Positions 7,438 to 15,150 of a stretch of 15,422 nt of DNA are shown piece by piece. Under the pieces are notes generated by a model that saw only the letters and a program-made list of their open reading frames with translations, made no database searches and was not told the DNA's origin. The number at the start of each line of letters is the position of its first letter. The first letter of the stretch is position 1. The translations under genes and the position numbers were made by a program. The stretch is from an uncultured Alcaligenaceae bacterium. Its GTDB lineage: Bacteria; Pseudomonadota; Gammaproteobacteria; Burkholderiales; Burkholderiaceae_B. The stretch is taken from contig CALKIR010000011.1 of the NCBI GenBank assembly GCA_937995985.1, forward strand, positions 1 through 15,422, given 5' to 3'.

Positions 7438-9150
7438 TTAGTCTTCTTTATCTGCACCTCTATAGCGTTGATAAGGAAGAATATTCCAGGTCCGTGCAGC
7501 AAAGTCCTCTTTGTTGAGGCGTGGCGGAATTTCTGTGAGGAGGCGCTCAGCCACCTGTAATTCGCGCTCCACTTCAGCTTTGTCTTGGTACATAAACTCA
7601 TCTGAGGCTTGTTCGGGAGCCAATTCGTATTTTTCTTTGAGATCAGCAATAATGCGTTTTTGTTGTTCGTATAAGTTTTGCCGTGCTTGGTCTTTCCAGA
7701 CGGGACGCAGCGTGTCGTTGTGATCGAGTAGACTCCAGTACTCTTGGTAAATATCATCGTAGATCTTGGTGGCGGAGCTGCGCGCGTCGTAGCTCGCAAG
7801 CTCGAGATCGCGAATGGTGAGATCTTTGGGCTGTAATGGGGTCGTACGCTCGGTGCCGCCAAGACGGTTGTATTTGAGGTAAAAGGGGAATATCCCTTTG
7901 ACTACGCTGCCAACATTAAGAACGGCTTCTTTGTTTTCATCAACCCCTTTGGGCTGAACCCCTTGGATGGCTGCTAAGGCGGATTCAGGGCGCACCACCT
8001 CTTTGGGAGGTAAAATGCCATGACGAAGCATTTCACGAATTCCTGTACCAGAGATGTTGATACGATAGCGCTCATCGTGGGGGCAGGTTTGGCTGGTGGC
8101 ATGCGTCGCACAATGAGTGCAGTAAAATACTTCGTAAAAGAGGCGTACATCAATGCCAAGCTCTTGGGGCGTAAACTCATCAAAAATGCTGTGGCTCGCA
8201 TACTTATCGTAATAATCACCAATCCCCGCATGGTCGCGGCCAATCAGAGCATGCGTGCAGCCATAGTTTTTCATAATGAGTGCATGGAGGACTGTTTCCC
8301 GTGGGCCAGCAAAGATATAAGTTACGCGCAATGGTGAGAGAATGGCTCGATCTTTGGGGTAATAAGTATCCAATACATTACGATACGCAAGGACGCGATA
8401 TTCATGACGGACGTATTCACGCTTGGCCATTTCTACCAAAGGCTGTAAGAATAGCCCATCAATTTCTTCAAGGGCGTTGCGGTGAATATATTCGTGTCCT
8501 CGGTGTAAGGGGTTGGCACCAGTAATAAAGCCTGCTACAGAACGGAATTTGCGCTCTTGGTAGAATAGGCGCCAGGTATCAATGGGCTCGCGACGGAGTT
8601 TTTCAAAGGGGCCCCAATCTGCACGATTGAGCAGATGTAATGTCCCTCCTAGAGATGTGTCGCCCATACGACGGTAAATTGAGTCAACACCAGGGTGGTT
8701 GCGGTCTGTTGTCCCAAAGAGGTGCTTGGCTCGATGGGCTTTGTCATAAGCAAAGATATCTTCGATATCGAGAATGGCGATAGGCTCATTTTTGTCGTCA
8801 GTCAGGGCGACTTGATCACCAATTTTAAGTCCGGCAATGACTTCTTTATTGCGATCGCCAATGGGAGCAAAGCTCAGTGGAACAGGCCAAATAGTACCAT
8901 CGCTAAGGCGGCCCTTATCTAAGACGGACATGTAGTCCTCTTTGTTCATAAAGCCCTTATTAGGTGATAATACCCCCGTAGCGATCATCTCTATGGTGAT
9001 GATTGCCTCGAGATCAATACGTATTGAGGGCAGAGTTTTGGCCTTGGCTATTTGTTCGGCTCGTTGCTCCTCAGGGACTACCTGATTGACGAGAACTCCT
9101 CCATGGGGTTTTTGGGGGAGGGTATCAAAGTTTAATGTTGTATGTCTCAT
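7438..9150 (-). CDS. sat: ATP sulfurylase (sulfate adenylyltransferase), homo-oligomeric Sat/MET3 type, variant
   Basis: This 570-residue protein belongs to the family that makes APS and PPi from ATP and sulfate, or the reverse in sulfur oxidisers. An N-terminal PUA-like domain (about 1-175, with SPNKGFM and GTIWPVPL) precedes the catalytic domain. Seen there are the HxxH motif HRGH (216-219), GRDHAG (304-309), a zinc site C344-x2-C347-x8-C356-x-H358, and SGTGIREML (367-375). The conserved sulfate-binding F-Q-T-R-N-P stretch reads F-I-T-G-A-N-P (208-214), so the Gln and Arg are missing and one residue is inserted. About 150 residues after position 420 exceed the usual 390-460-residue bacterial Sat; no P-loop is present, so it is not an APS-kinase fusion. 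No other sulfur gene is in view. GAGGG lies just upstream of the ATG. Whether it acts on sulfate is uncertain. Confidence 0.85.
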   Translation of the reverse strand: MRHTTLNFDTLPQKPHGGVLVNQVVPEEQRAEQIAKAKTLPSIRIDLEAIITIEMIATGVLSPNKGFMNKEDYMSVLDKGRLSDGTIWPVPLSFAPIGDRNKEVIAGLKIGDQVALTDDKNEPIAILDIEDIFAYDKAHRAKHLFGTTDRNHPGVDSIYRRMGDTSLGGTLHLLNRADWGPFEKLRREPIDTWRLFYQERKFRSVAGFITGANPLHRGHEYIHRNALEEIDGLFLQPLVEMAKREYVRHEYRVLAYRNVLDTYYPKDRAILSPLRVTYIFAGPRETVLHALIMKNYGCTHALIGRDHAGIGDYYDKYASHSIFDEFTPQELGIDVRLFYEVFYCTHCATHATSQTCPHDERYRINISGTGIREMLRHGILPPKEVVRPESALAAIQGVQPKGVDENKEAVLNVGSVVKGIFPFYLKYNRLGGTERTTPLQPKDLTIRDLELASYDARSSATKIYDDIYQEYWSLLDHNDTLRPVWKDQARQNLYEQQKRIIADLKEKYELAPEQASDEFMYQDKAEVERELQVAERLLTEIPPRLNKEDFAARTWNILPYQRYRGADKED

Positions 9151-9190
9151 ATTCCCTCTGTATAAATAGTTATTTTTGGTGATTTGGTAT

Positions 9191-9208
9191 ATTTGCTGGT
9201 AGGCAAAT
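9191..9208. promoter_or_regulatory. Candidate operator dyad 1
   Basis: ATTTGC and GCAAAT arms of six bases with a six-base spacer, about 41 bases upstream of the sat ATG. Perfect symmetry suggests a dimeric regulator site or a short hairpin in the sat leader; the regulator is unknown. Confidence 0.4.
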
Positions 9209-9237
9209 AGAATAAGAATTATTTTTTTAGTAGTTCC

Positions 9238-9253
9238 GTATCCTAGTGGATAC
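9238..9253. promoter_or_regulatory. Candidate operator dyad 2
   Basis: GTATCC and GGATAC arms of six bases around TAGT, flanked more loosely by TTAGTA (9227-9232) and TACTAA (9251-9256). It sits in the middle of the divergent region. NarL/LuxR-type response regulators commonly bind short dyads of this kind, so the regulator encoded at 12817-13482 is one candidate; this is inference. Confidence 0.4.
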
Positions 9254-9313
9254 TAATTAAATATACTCTCTTAAGTAAAATAATAAAGCTATACCAAAGT
9301 AGGAGACAACTAG

Positions 9314-12300
9314 ATGTTTGTGGCCTGGGTGGTTTTGGCGTCTTTTTCCTATGCGGCGATTTTATTCGCTTTGGCTTGGTATGGTGATCGACGCCCCTTA
9401 TACGCGCAACAACCATGGTTACGTCCAGTAATTTATAGCTTTGCCTTGGCCGTTTATTGCTCTTCTTGGACTTTTTATGGAGCGGTGGGAACGGCAGTTC
9501 GTTCTGGCTGGGGGTATGTATCCATTTATCTTGGGCCGCTGATCTTATTTATTTTCTTTTGGCGCCTTATTGAGCGGTTAGCCTTGGTCGTTCAGTCTCA
9601 AAATACGGTATCTATTGCTGATTTAATATCTCGTCGCTATGGGCGTTCTCAGCGCTTGGCCAGTCTGGTGGCTTTGATTGCAGTGATTGCTGGCGTGCCC
9701 TATTTGGCATTGCAGTATAAGGCTGTCACCCTAAGTTTAAATGTGCTAACGGGGCGAGAGTTGCAGCAGGGTTTGTTTGGAGATCCTGCTTTATATGTAG
9801 CCGTGATCATGGCTTTGTTTTCTATTCTTTTTGGGACTCGCCAAGTCGATGCAACAGAGCATCGCCCTGGACTGATGCTTGCCGTTGCCTTTGAGTCCTT
9901 TATTAAACTGTGGGCGCTCATAGCTGTTGGTGTATTTGCTTTATTTTGGGCTAATAAAAATGATTACTCAGTCGTTCATGCGACCCAAAGCTTACTGAGC
10001 CAGTCGCCAGCAAGAGGTTTTTTAACCCAAACTCTTTTGGCCTTTGCTGCTATTGTGTGTTTGCCGCGGCAGTTTCATGTAGCAGTGGTTGAATGCGGTG
10101 ATGTGAGTGATGTGCGTCAAGCACGGTGGATTTTTGGTAGTTATTTAATCATTGTGTCTTTGATGGTGCTGCCGATTGCGGTAGTGGGGCAGGCTATTTT
10201 TGCAGGGGGAGGTGATGAAGTTGCTCCAGATACTTATGTTCTGGCCTTGCCCTTATCACAGGGTCAGATTGCTTTGGCTTTGGCAGCGTATATTGGTGGG
10301 TTTTCAGCGGCAACGGGGATGGTGATTGTAACCAGTGTGGCCTTGGCTACTATGGTGAGTAATGACTTGGTCATGCCCTGGTTTTTACGCCAGGGCTGGG
10401 TGCATCAACAAGGAAGTGTGTCCTCTACTGTCTTGTGGGTCAGGCGAATAGCTATCTTACTAGTAGCAGCAGTTGCCTATGGTTATTACTATGGCAGTCG
10501 CAGTGATACGGTATTGGCTGCTTATGGGCTGATGGCTTTTGTTGCTGTAGCACAGTTTGCTCCGGGTTTAATTGGAGGTCTGTATTGGCAAGGTGCCAGT
10601 CGACAGGGAGTAGAGGCTGGTTTATGGGTGGGGTTTGTAGTTTGGATTTATACATTATTGCTGCCAACCTTATCCGAAGCCAGCTGGTTTGACACGGCTT
10701 GGATTATGCATGGCCCATTTGGTATTGAGGCATTACGCCCGTATGAGCTATTTGGTCTAAAAGGGATGGATCCGCTCACTCATGGGACTTTTTGGTCGCT
10801 TTTACTTAATGTGTTTACTTTTTTATTGGTCTCAGCGTGGCGACGTCCTAGTTTAGGGGAGCTGTTGCATGCCGAGCCCTTTTTTACCCCCTATGCCAAA
10901 CGTCGTGCTAGCGGTTCGATGTATGAGCAAAACTCAGTCTTTGTTAATGATTTATTGGCCTTGGCTGAGCGTGTTGTGGGAGCCAGTAAGGCCAAGCGCG
11001 CTTTTAGAAAACAAGCGCAGACAATGGGGATTAAATTACATCAGGATTTACGGGCGGATCAGGAGTGGTTGCAATTTACAGAATTGTTATTAGCCGCTGC
11101 TGTTGGTGCTGCTTCTGCGCGTTTGGTGTTAACGAGTGCATTACGTGGTTCTGGGCTTGAGGTGGCAGCCATTGTTTCTTTATTGGATCAGGCCGGACCA
11201 GAGTTGCGTTTCAATCGGGAAATTTTACTTGCTACCTTAGATAATTTGGATCAAGGGATCAGTGTAGTCGATGCAGATATGCGATTGGTGGCTTGGAATC
11301 AGCGGTATCAGCAGATGTTTAACTATCCACCAGGAATGTTATATGTAGGGCGTCATGTCGCAGACTTAATACGGTTTAATGCTGAGCGCGGAAAAATTCC
11401 TTATGAGCGCCCAGAGGATATAGAAAAGGCGGTGCAAAAGCGTATTAACTATATGCGCGCAGGAACCTCACATGTATTCCAACGGACGATTAATAATAAT
11501 GCTCAGGTGATTGAATTGCGTGGTCGTCCTTTGCCGGGAGGGGGCTATGTGACCAGCTATAACGATATTACCGAGTTTCAGCGGGTAGAGGCTGAGCTAT
11601 TAGAGATTAATGAAACCTTAGAGCAGCGCGTTGCCGCACGAACCAAAGAAGCAAGGCGCGCACAAGAGTCGCGGACATTATTTTTAACTGCAGTGAGTCA
11701 TGATGTTTTGCAGCCCATTAATGCAGCGCGTTTATTTGCTGCGGCATTGTATGGGGCAAATGATATGGATGAGATGCGCCGTTTGGCAGAGCGGGTTGAT
11801 ACCTCTTTACGTGCTGCAGAAGAATTGCTTGATGGCTTGCTCGATATTTCTCAATTAGATACGGGTGCGTTAAAACCTGATAAAACTGTATTTGCAGTCA
11901 CTCCTTTTTTGGACAAACTCAAAGAGCAGTATATGCCCATTGCGCGGCGACGTCAGTTAGAGATGAGGTTTTATAGTCGCAATGTGCTGGTGCATAGTGA
12001 CAAGCGCTTATTGCGTCGGGTGCTGCAAAATTTTATTTCTAATGCGTTACGGTATACCGTTCAGGGGCGCATTGTAGTTGGAGTGAGAATCCGCGCTAGG
12101 CGTGAGGTGGAGTTTCAGGTTTGGGATACGGGGCAAGGCATCCCTGAGCATCATTTAGAGCAGATTTTTGATGAGTTTCGCCGTTATGAACAGCGTCATG
12201 TATGGGGGGAGCGCGGATTAGGGTTGGGGCTGTCTATATGTCAGCGTATTTCTAATCTTTTAGAACACCGTTTATCTGCTCGCTCTGAGGTGGGGAAAGG

Positions 12301-12760
12301 CAGTATGTTTAGTATACGGGTGCCTTTGGCCACCGAGCATGCAACATTGCCGTTAACTGTTACAGAGCGTCCATTTAGTATGGATCTGAACCGTCAATTA
12401 AAAGGCTTAAAGGTGTTATGTTTAGATAATGATGTAGAAATACTGTTCGGAGTAAAAACGTTATTATCACAGTGGGGGGTGGAGGTAATTACAGCGAGTA
12501 CTGTGGATGAGGCATTAGAAAAAATGAATGAACAGCCGCATGTACTCTTAGTAGACTATCATTTGCATGACCGCTTAAATGGGTTGGATAGCTTAGATTT
12601 ATTGCGGCGTGATGCAAAACATATACATGGAGCGTTATTTACCGCAGATGGCAGTGATGAGGTCAAGCGTGATGCACGTGAGCGAGGGTATTTGGTCTTA
12701 ACAAAGCCAGTTAAGCCGGCTTCCTTGCGTGCTTTTTTAGCTGCCCAGTACAAGCATTAA
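9314..12760 (+). CDS. crbS: Hybrid sensor histidine kinase with SSS transporter-like domain, CrbS/MxtR-like
   Basis: This 1148-residue inner-membrane protein starts with a sodium:solute symporter (SLC5-like) domain of about 13 helices (residues 1-515). A STAC-type linker (about 525-620), a PAS domain (about 640-755, with LDNLDQGISVVDADMRLVAW) and a short coiled coil (about 758-785) follow. The HisKA domain has the H-box VSHDVLQP with His796. The HATPase domain shows an N-box (NFISNALRY), G1 (DTGQGI), F-box and G2 (GLGLGL). The C-terminal receiver domain has Asp1081 in VDYHLHD and Lys1131 in TKPVKP. This order is that of CrbS (Vibrio, Pseudomonas MxtR), which with CrbR activates acetyl-CoA synthetase and acetate use. 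It is divergent from sat and convergent with the likely partner regulator 56 bases downstream. AGGAGA lies seven bases before the ATG. The ligand and the target genes here are not visible. Confidence 0.9.
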   Translation: MFVAWVVLASFSYAAILFALAWYGDRRPLYAQQPWLRPVIYSFALAVYCSSWTFYGAVGTAVRSGWGYVSIYLGPLILFIFFWRLIERLALVVQSQNTVSIADLISRRYGRSQRLASLVALIAVIAGVPYLALQYKAVTLSLNVLTGRELQQGLFGDPALYVAVIMALFSILFGTRQVDATEHRPGLMLAVAFESFIKLWALIAVGVFALFWANKNDYSVVHATQSLLSQSPARGFLTQTLLAFAAIVCLPRQFHVAVVECGDVSDVRQARWIFGSYLIIVSLMVLPIAVVGQAIFAGGGDEVAPDTYVLALPLSQGQIALALAAYIGGFSAATGMVIVTSVALATMVSNDLVMPWFLRQGWVHQQGSVSSTVLWVRRIAILLVAAVAYGYYYGSRSDTVLAAYGLMAFVAVAQFAPGLIGGLYWQGASRQGVEAGLWVGFVVWIYTLLLPTLSEASWFDTAWIMHGPFGIEALRPYELFGLKGMDPLTHGTFWSLLLNVFTFLLVSAWRRPSLGELLHAEPFFTPYAKRRASGSMYEQNSVFVNDLLALAERVVGASKAKRAFRKQAQTMGIKLHQDLRADQEWLQFTELLLAAAVGAASARLVLTSALRGSGLEVAAIVSLLDQAGPELRFNREILLATLDNLDQGISVVDADMRLVAWNQRYQQMFNYPPGMLYVGRHVADLIRFNAERGKIPYERPEDIEKAVQKRINYMRAGTSHVFQRTINNNAQVIELRGRPLPGGGYVTSYNDITEFQRVEAELLEINETLEQRVAARTKEARRAQESRTLFLTAVSHDVLQPINAARLFAAALYGANDMDEMRRLAERVDTSLRAAEELLDGLLDISQLDTGALKPDKTVFAVTPFLDKLKEQYMPIARRRQLEMRFYSRNVLVHSDKRLLRRVLQNFISNALRYTVQGRIVVGVRIRARREVEFQVWDTGQGIPEHHLEQIFDEFRRYEQRHVWGERGLGLGLSICQRISNLLEHRLSARSEVGKGSMFSIRVPLATEHATLPLTVTERPFSMDLNRQLKGLKVLCLDNDVEILFGVKTLLSQWGVEVITASTVDEALEKMNEQPHVLLVDYHLHDRLNGLDSLDLLRRDAKHIHGALFTADGSDEVKRDARERGYLVLTKPVKPASLRAFLAAQYKH

Positions 12761-12816
12761 GGGGCTGCGGCAGCATTGGCGGCGCAAGGAAGGCAAACAG
12801 TACCTAGCAATAAGGA

Positions 12817-13482
12817 CTAAGAGTGGGGGTCAAAATTTAATTCGTTTGGATTGAGCTGTAATTGATTTGCAATGAGAACCGCTTGGGTTCGGTTATTTGC
12901 CCCAAGTTTGCGCAAAATTGCTGTCATATGGGTTTTGACGGTCGCTTCAGAGACATTAAGCTCATAGGCTATTTGCTTATTTAACAGTCCTGTACATACC
13001 ATTTGTAGGACACGGAGTTGTTGTGGGGTGAGGCTGCGCAAGGCATTAGCAGCATTGCGCTCCTCGACACTGATGCTTGGTGCATCTTGGGCTGCAGCTG
13101 GTGCCCAAGGTGAGCCTTGTAAAATACACTCTAGGGCCAGTTTGAGGGTATCTTGAGAGGAGGATTTAGGAATAAAGCCAACTGCTCCGTGCTCTAGGGC
13201 GCGTCTCATGAGCTGAGGGGTCTCATGCGCTGAGATAATAGCAACGGGCAAGGCAGGGTATTCGCTACGCAGATAAATCAGGGAATTAAACCCTACCGTA
13301 TCAGGCATATTTAAATCGAGTAATAACAAATCCGCATCAGGGTGCTGCTCTACAAGTTTATAGAGTGCACCGGCATTATCTGCCTCATAAATATGAGTAT
13401 GAGGATAGTATTTACTTATAAAGCCCTTGAGTGCTTCGCGAAACAGGGGGTGATCGTCAGCAATCAGCAGTTCGTGCATCAT
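12817..13482 (-). CDS. crbR: NarL/LuxR-family response regulator, CrbR/ErdR-like
   Basis: This 221-residue cytoplasmic DNA-binding regulator has an N-terminal receiver domain (about 4-120) with the acidic pair Asp9-Asp10, the phospho-acceptor Asp56 in LLLLDLNMPD, a Ser in AIISAHE and the conserved Lys in GFIPKSS. An Ala-rich linker leads to a LuxR-type helix-turn-helix domain (about 148-212) with LTPQQLRVLQMVCTGLLNKQ and NVSEATVKTHMTAILRKLG. The adjacent hybrid kinase is the obvious phospho-donor, and the pair matches the CrbS/CrbR or MxtR/ErdR system. Tail-to-tail placement means the two genes are not co-transcribed. There are two ATG codons at the start (13480 and 13477 as first bases of the next codons down); no strong Shine-Dalgarno sequence is visible. 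No clear terminator lies in the 56-base gap. Confidence 0.88.
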   Translation of the reverse strand: MMHELLIADDHPLFREALKGFISKYYPHTHIYEADNAGALYKLVEQHPDADLLLLDLNMPDTVGFNSLIYLRSEYPALPVAIISAHETPQLMRRALEHGAVGFIPKSSSQDTLKLALECILQGSPWAPAAAQDAPSISVEERNAANALRSLTPQQLRVLQMVCTGLLNKQIAYELNVSEATVKTHMTAILRKLGANNRTQAVLIANQLQLNPNELNFDPHS

Positions 13483-13594
13483 AATATTTTTAAGGGGCTA
13501 TTGCCACTACTAATAATAGTTTTTCATTTTATAGATAGTATACCCAGATTGCTTAAGAGCGCCTAAGGACGAGCAGACAAGGATTAGATCATTG

Positions 13595-15115
13595 CTATTG
13601 TGTTTTGACTAAAGGAATCCAGGGCCCGTAATGACGCGCTTGCATGTCCTCTAGGGGAATAAACTCTAAGGCTGCACCGTTGATGCAATAGCGCAAGCCT
13701 CCGCGTTCACGTGGTCCATCAGGAAACACATGTCCGAGATGTGAGTTGGCCAAGCGGCTACGTACTTCAGTGCGAATCATATTAAAGCTGGTATCGCGGT
13801 GCTCGGTTACTGCATGAGGGTGAATAGGTTTAACAAAGCTAGGCCAACCGCAGCCACTGTCGTATTTGTCCGCCGAGCTAAACAAAGGCTCGCCGCTGAT
13901 GATATCCACATACAGGCCAGGCTCATCAAGATCATTGTAGGGGTGGCTAAAGGGGCGCTCTGTGCCATCTTCTTGAGTCACGTAGTATTGCAGTTCATCT
14001 AATTGGCTGCGTAAAAGCTCTTGGTCCGGTTTAATAAACTCGGGGCTGGGCTTGTGGAGTGGGGTGTTTAGTAAATTAAGATCCACATGGCAATATGCTC
14101 CGGGGTTTTTTTGTAAGTAGTCTTGATGATAGTCTTCGGCGAGATAGAAGTGACGCAATGGTTCATTTTCAATCACGATGGGCTTATCATACTGGTGTTG
14201 CAATAGACTTAGAGCATAGGCGACATGCGCTCTATCTAGGGCATTAGTAGTATAGATGCCACTGCGATATTGAGTGCCTACATCATTCCCCTGACGGTTG
14301 AGTGTGGTTGGATCAATAATTCGGAAAAAATGCCACAGCAAATCATCCAAGCTGATCTGACTGGGGTCATAGCGTACTTGTACTGTTTCGGCATGTCCGG
14401 TGTTGGCATAGATTACTTGTTCATAGGTAGGGTGTTCAGTGCGACCATTGGCATAGCCTGAGAGCACATTCACAACACCAGGGAGGCGCTCAAAATAAGC
14501 CTCTACGCCCCAGAAGCATCCTCCTGCAAAGTATATTTCTCGCAGTGCACTTCGTGCAGACTGGGCTTTATTGATGGGGGTGGCTGGGCTGGCATGGAGT
14601 TCAGTTTGGGCATCATCCTTGAGACGAAGGATTTGTTCTTTATTGAGACTGCCAGTTATTAAACGTACAAAATGACCTTGGGCATCAAATAAGGCCCAGC
14701 TTGGGTAGGCACGTATTCCTAAGTTGTTTATCCATTGACCGCTAGGGTCTAGGAGTACAGGGAGGTGAGGATACTCTTTTAATCCTGTAAACCAAGCAGT
14801 AAATTGGTCTTCAGGAAGTTCATTTAGGTGCCCTGGGGAGGCCAGGGTAAGAATGTTCACCCCTTGGAGATCGGGATCTTGAGCTAAGGCCTCGGTACTG
14901 CGTAGCTCTTGGAGGCACTGAGGACACCAGCTGGCCCAAAATTTGACCAAGGTGGGGCGTTGTGAAGTGGTAATCTGCTCGATATCAACGGCTTGAAAAG
15001 GGGTAATGCGAGAGAGATCGTTCATAGTGGTAGTCTTTGCTGCATAACCTGGATGGGAAAAGAGAATAACAAATAAAAAAACAAGCCAAATACGAAATGG
15101 GCTAGGGTTGCTCAT
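13595..15115 (-). CDS. msrAB: Secreted thioredoxin-MsrA-MsrB fusion, PilB-like methionine sulfoxide reductase
   Basis: This 506-residue protein repairs both S- and R-methionine sulfoxide in the periplasm. A Sec signal peptide (about 1-25, ending GYA-A) is followed by a TlpA/thioredoxin-like domain with the CPQC redox motif (Cys64, Cys67). The MsrA domain (about 192-345) has the catalytic Cys200 in GGCFWG and the resolving Cys342 in GAYC. The MsrB domain (about 365-500) has Cys422 in SGCGWPSF and the catalytic Cys477 in RYCINGA; the zinc-binding Cys pairs of many MsrB proteins are absent. The order matches Neisseria PilB (about 520 residues), in which the N-terminal domain recycles both reductases. 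All expected Cys are present, so it should be active. It lies 35 bases downstream of the UPF0016 gene on the same strand, a possible operon. Confidence 0.94.
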   Translation of the reverse strand: MSNPSPFRIWLVFLFVILFSHPGYAAKTTTMNDLSRITPFQAVDIEQITTSQRPTLVKFWASWCPQCLQELRSTEALAQDPDLQGVNILTLASPGHLNELPEDQFTAWFTGLKEYPHLPVLLDPSGQWINNLGIRAYPSWALFDAQGHFVRLITGSLNKEQILRLKDDAQTELHASPATPINKAQSARSALREIYFAGGCFWGVEAYFERLPGVVNVLSGYANGRTEHPTYEQVIYANTGHAETVQVRYDPSQISLDDLLWHFFRIIDPTTLNRQGNDVGTQYRSGIYTTNALDRAHVAYALSLLQHQYDKPIVIENEPLRHFYLAEDYHQDYLQKNPGAYCHVDLNLLNTPLHKPSPEFIKPDQELLRSQLDELQYYVTQEDGTERPFSHPYNDLDEPGLYVDIISGEPLFSSADKYDSGCGWPSFVKPIHPHAVTEHRDTSFNMIRTEVRSRLANSHLGHVFPDGPRERGGLRYCINGAALEFIPLEDMQARHYGPWIPLVKTQ

Positions 15116-15150
15116 GGCACAAACCTATTAAATAGGGAAGCACAGTCATT

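Larger units (their letters stand above)
9151..9313. promoter_or_regulatory. Shared divergent control region of sat and the sensor kinase gene
   Basis: This 163-base AT-rich region must carry promoters for both divergent genes. Two perfect dyads are seen: ATTTGC-N6-GCAAAT (9191-9208) and GTATCC-N4-GGATAC (9238-9253). The 9-mer TATACCAAA occurs once towards each gene, on minus at 9183-9191 and on plus at 9290-9298. AGGAGA at 9301-9306 is the ribosome binding site of the kinase gene. A TATACT at 9262-9267 is a possible -10 on plus, without a clear -35. Confidence 0.5.

Noticed and set aside
7101..7862. 253-codon minus-strand frame across the sat 3' end, the terminator and the channel gene start
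   Set aside because: It overlaps two well-supported genes in another frame and crosses a strong terminator; composition is unlike a protein domain.
7438..7890. Sat as a bifunctional ATP sulfurylase-APS kinase
   Set aside because: No P-loop (GxxGxGKS/T) or other APS-kinase motif is visible in the C-terminal 150 residues.
12761..12816. GCTGC-GCAGC repeat as a bidirectional terminator between kinase and regulator genes
   Set aside because: The arms are separated by only one base, cannot form a proper loop, and no T-run follows on either strand.
13483..13594. Small gene between the regulator and msrAB
   Set aside because: The 112 bases have no start codon with a ribosome binding site; they more likely hold the regulator's promoter (TATACT on the minus strand) and the end of the msrAB transcript, without a clear terminator.
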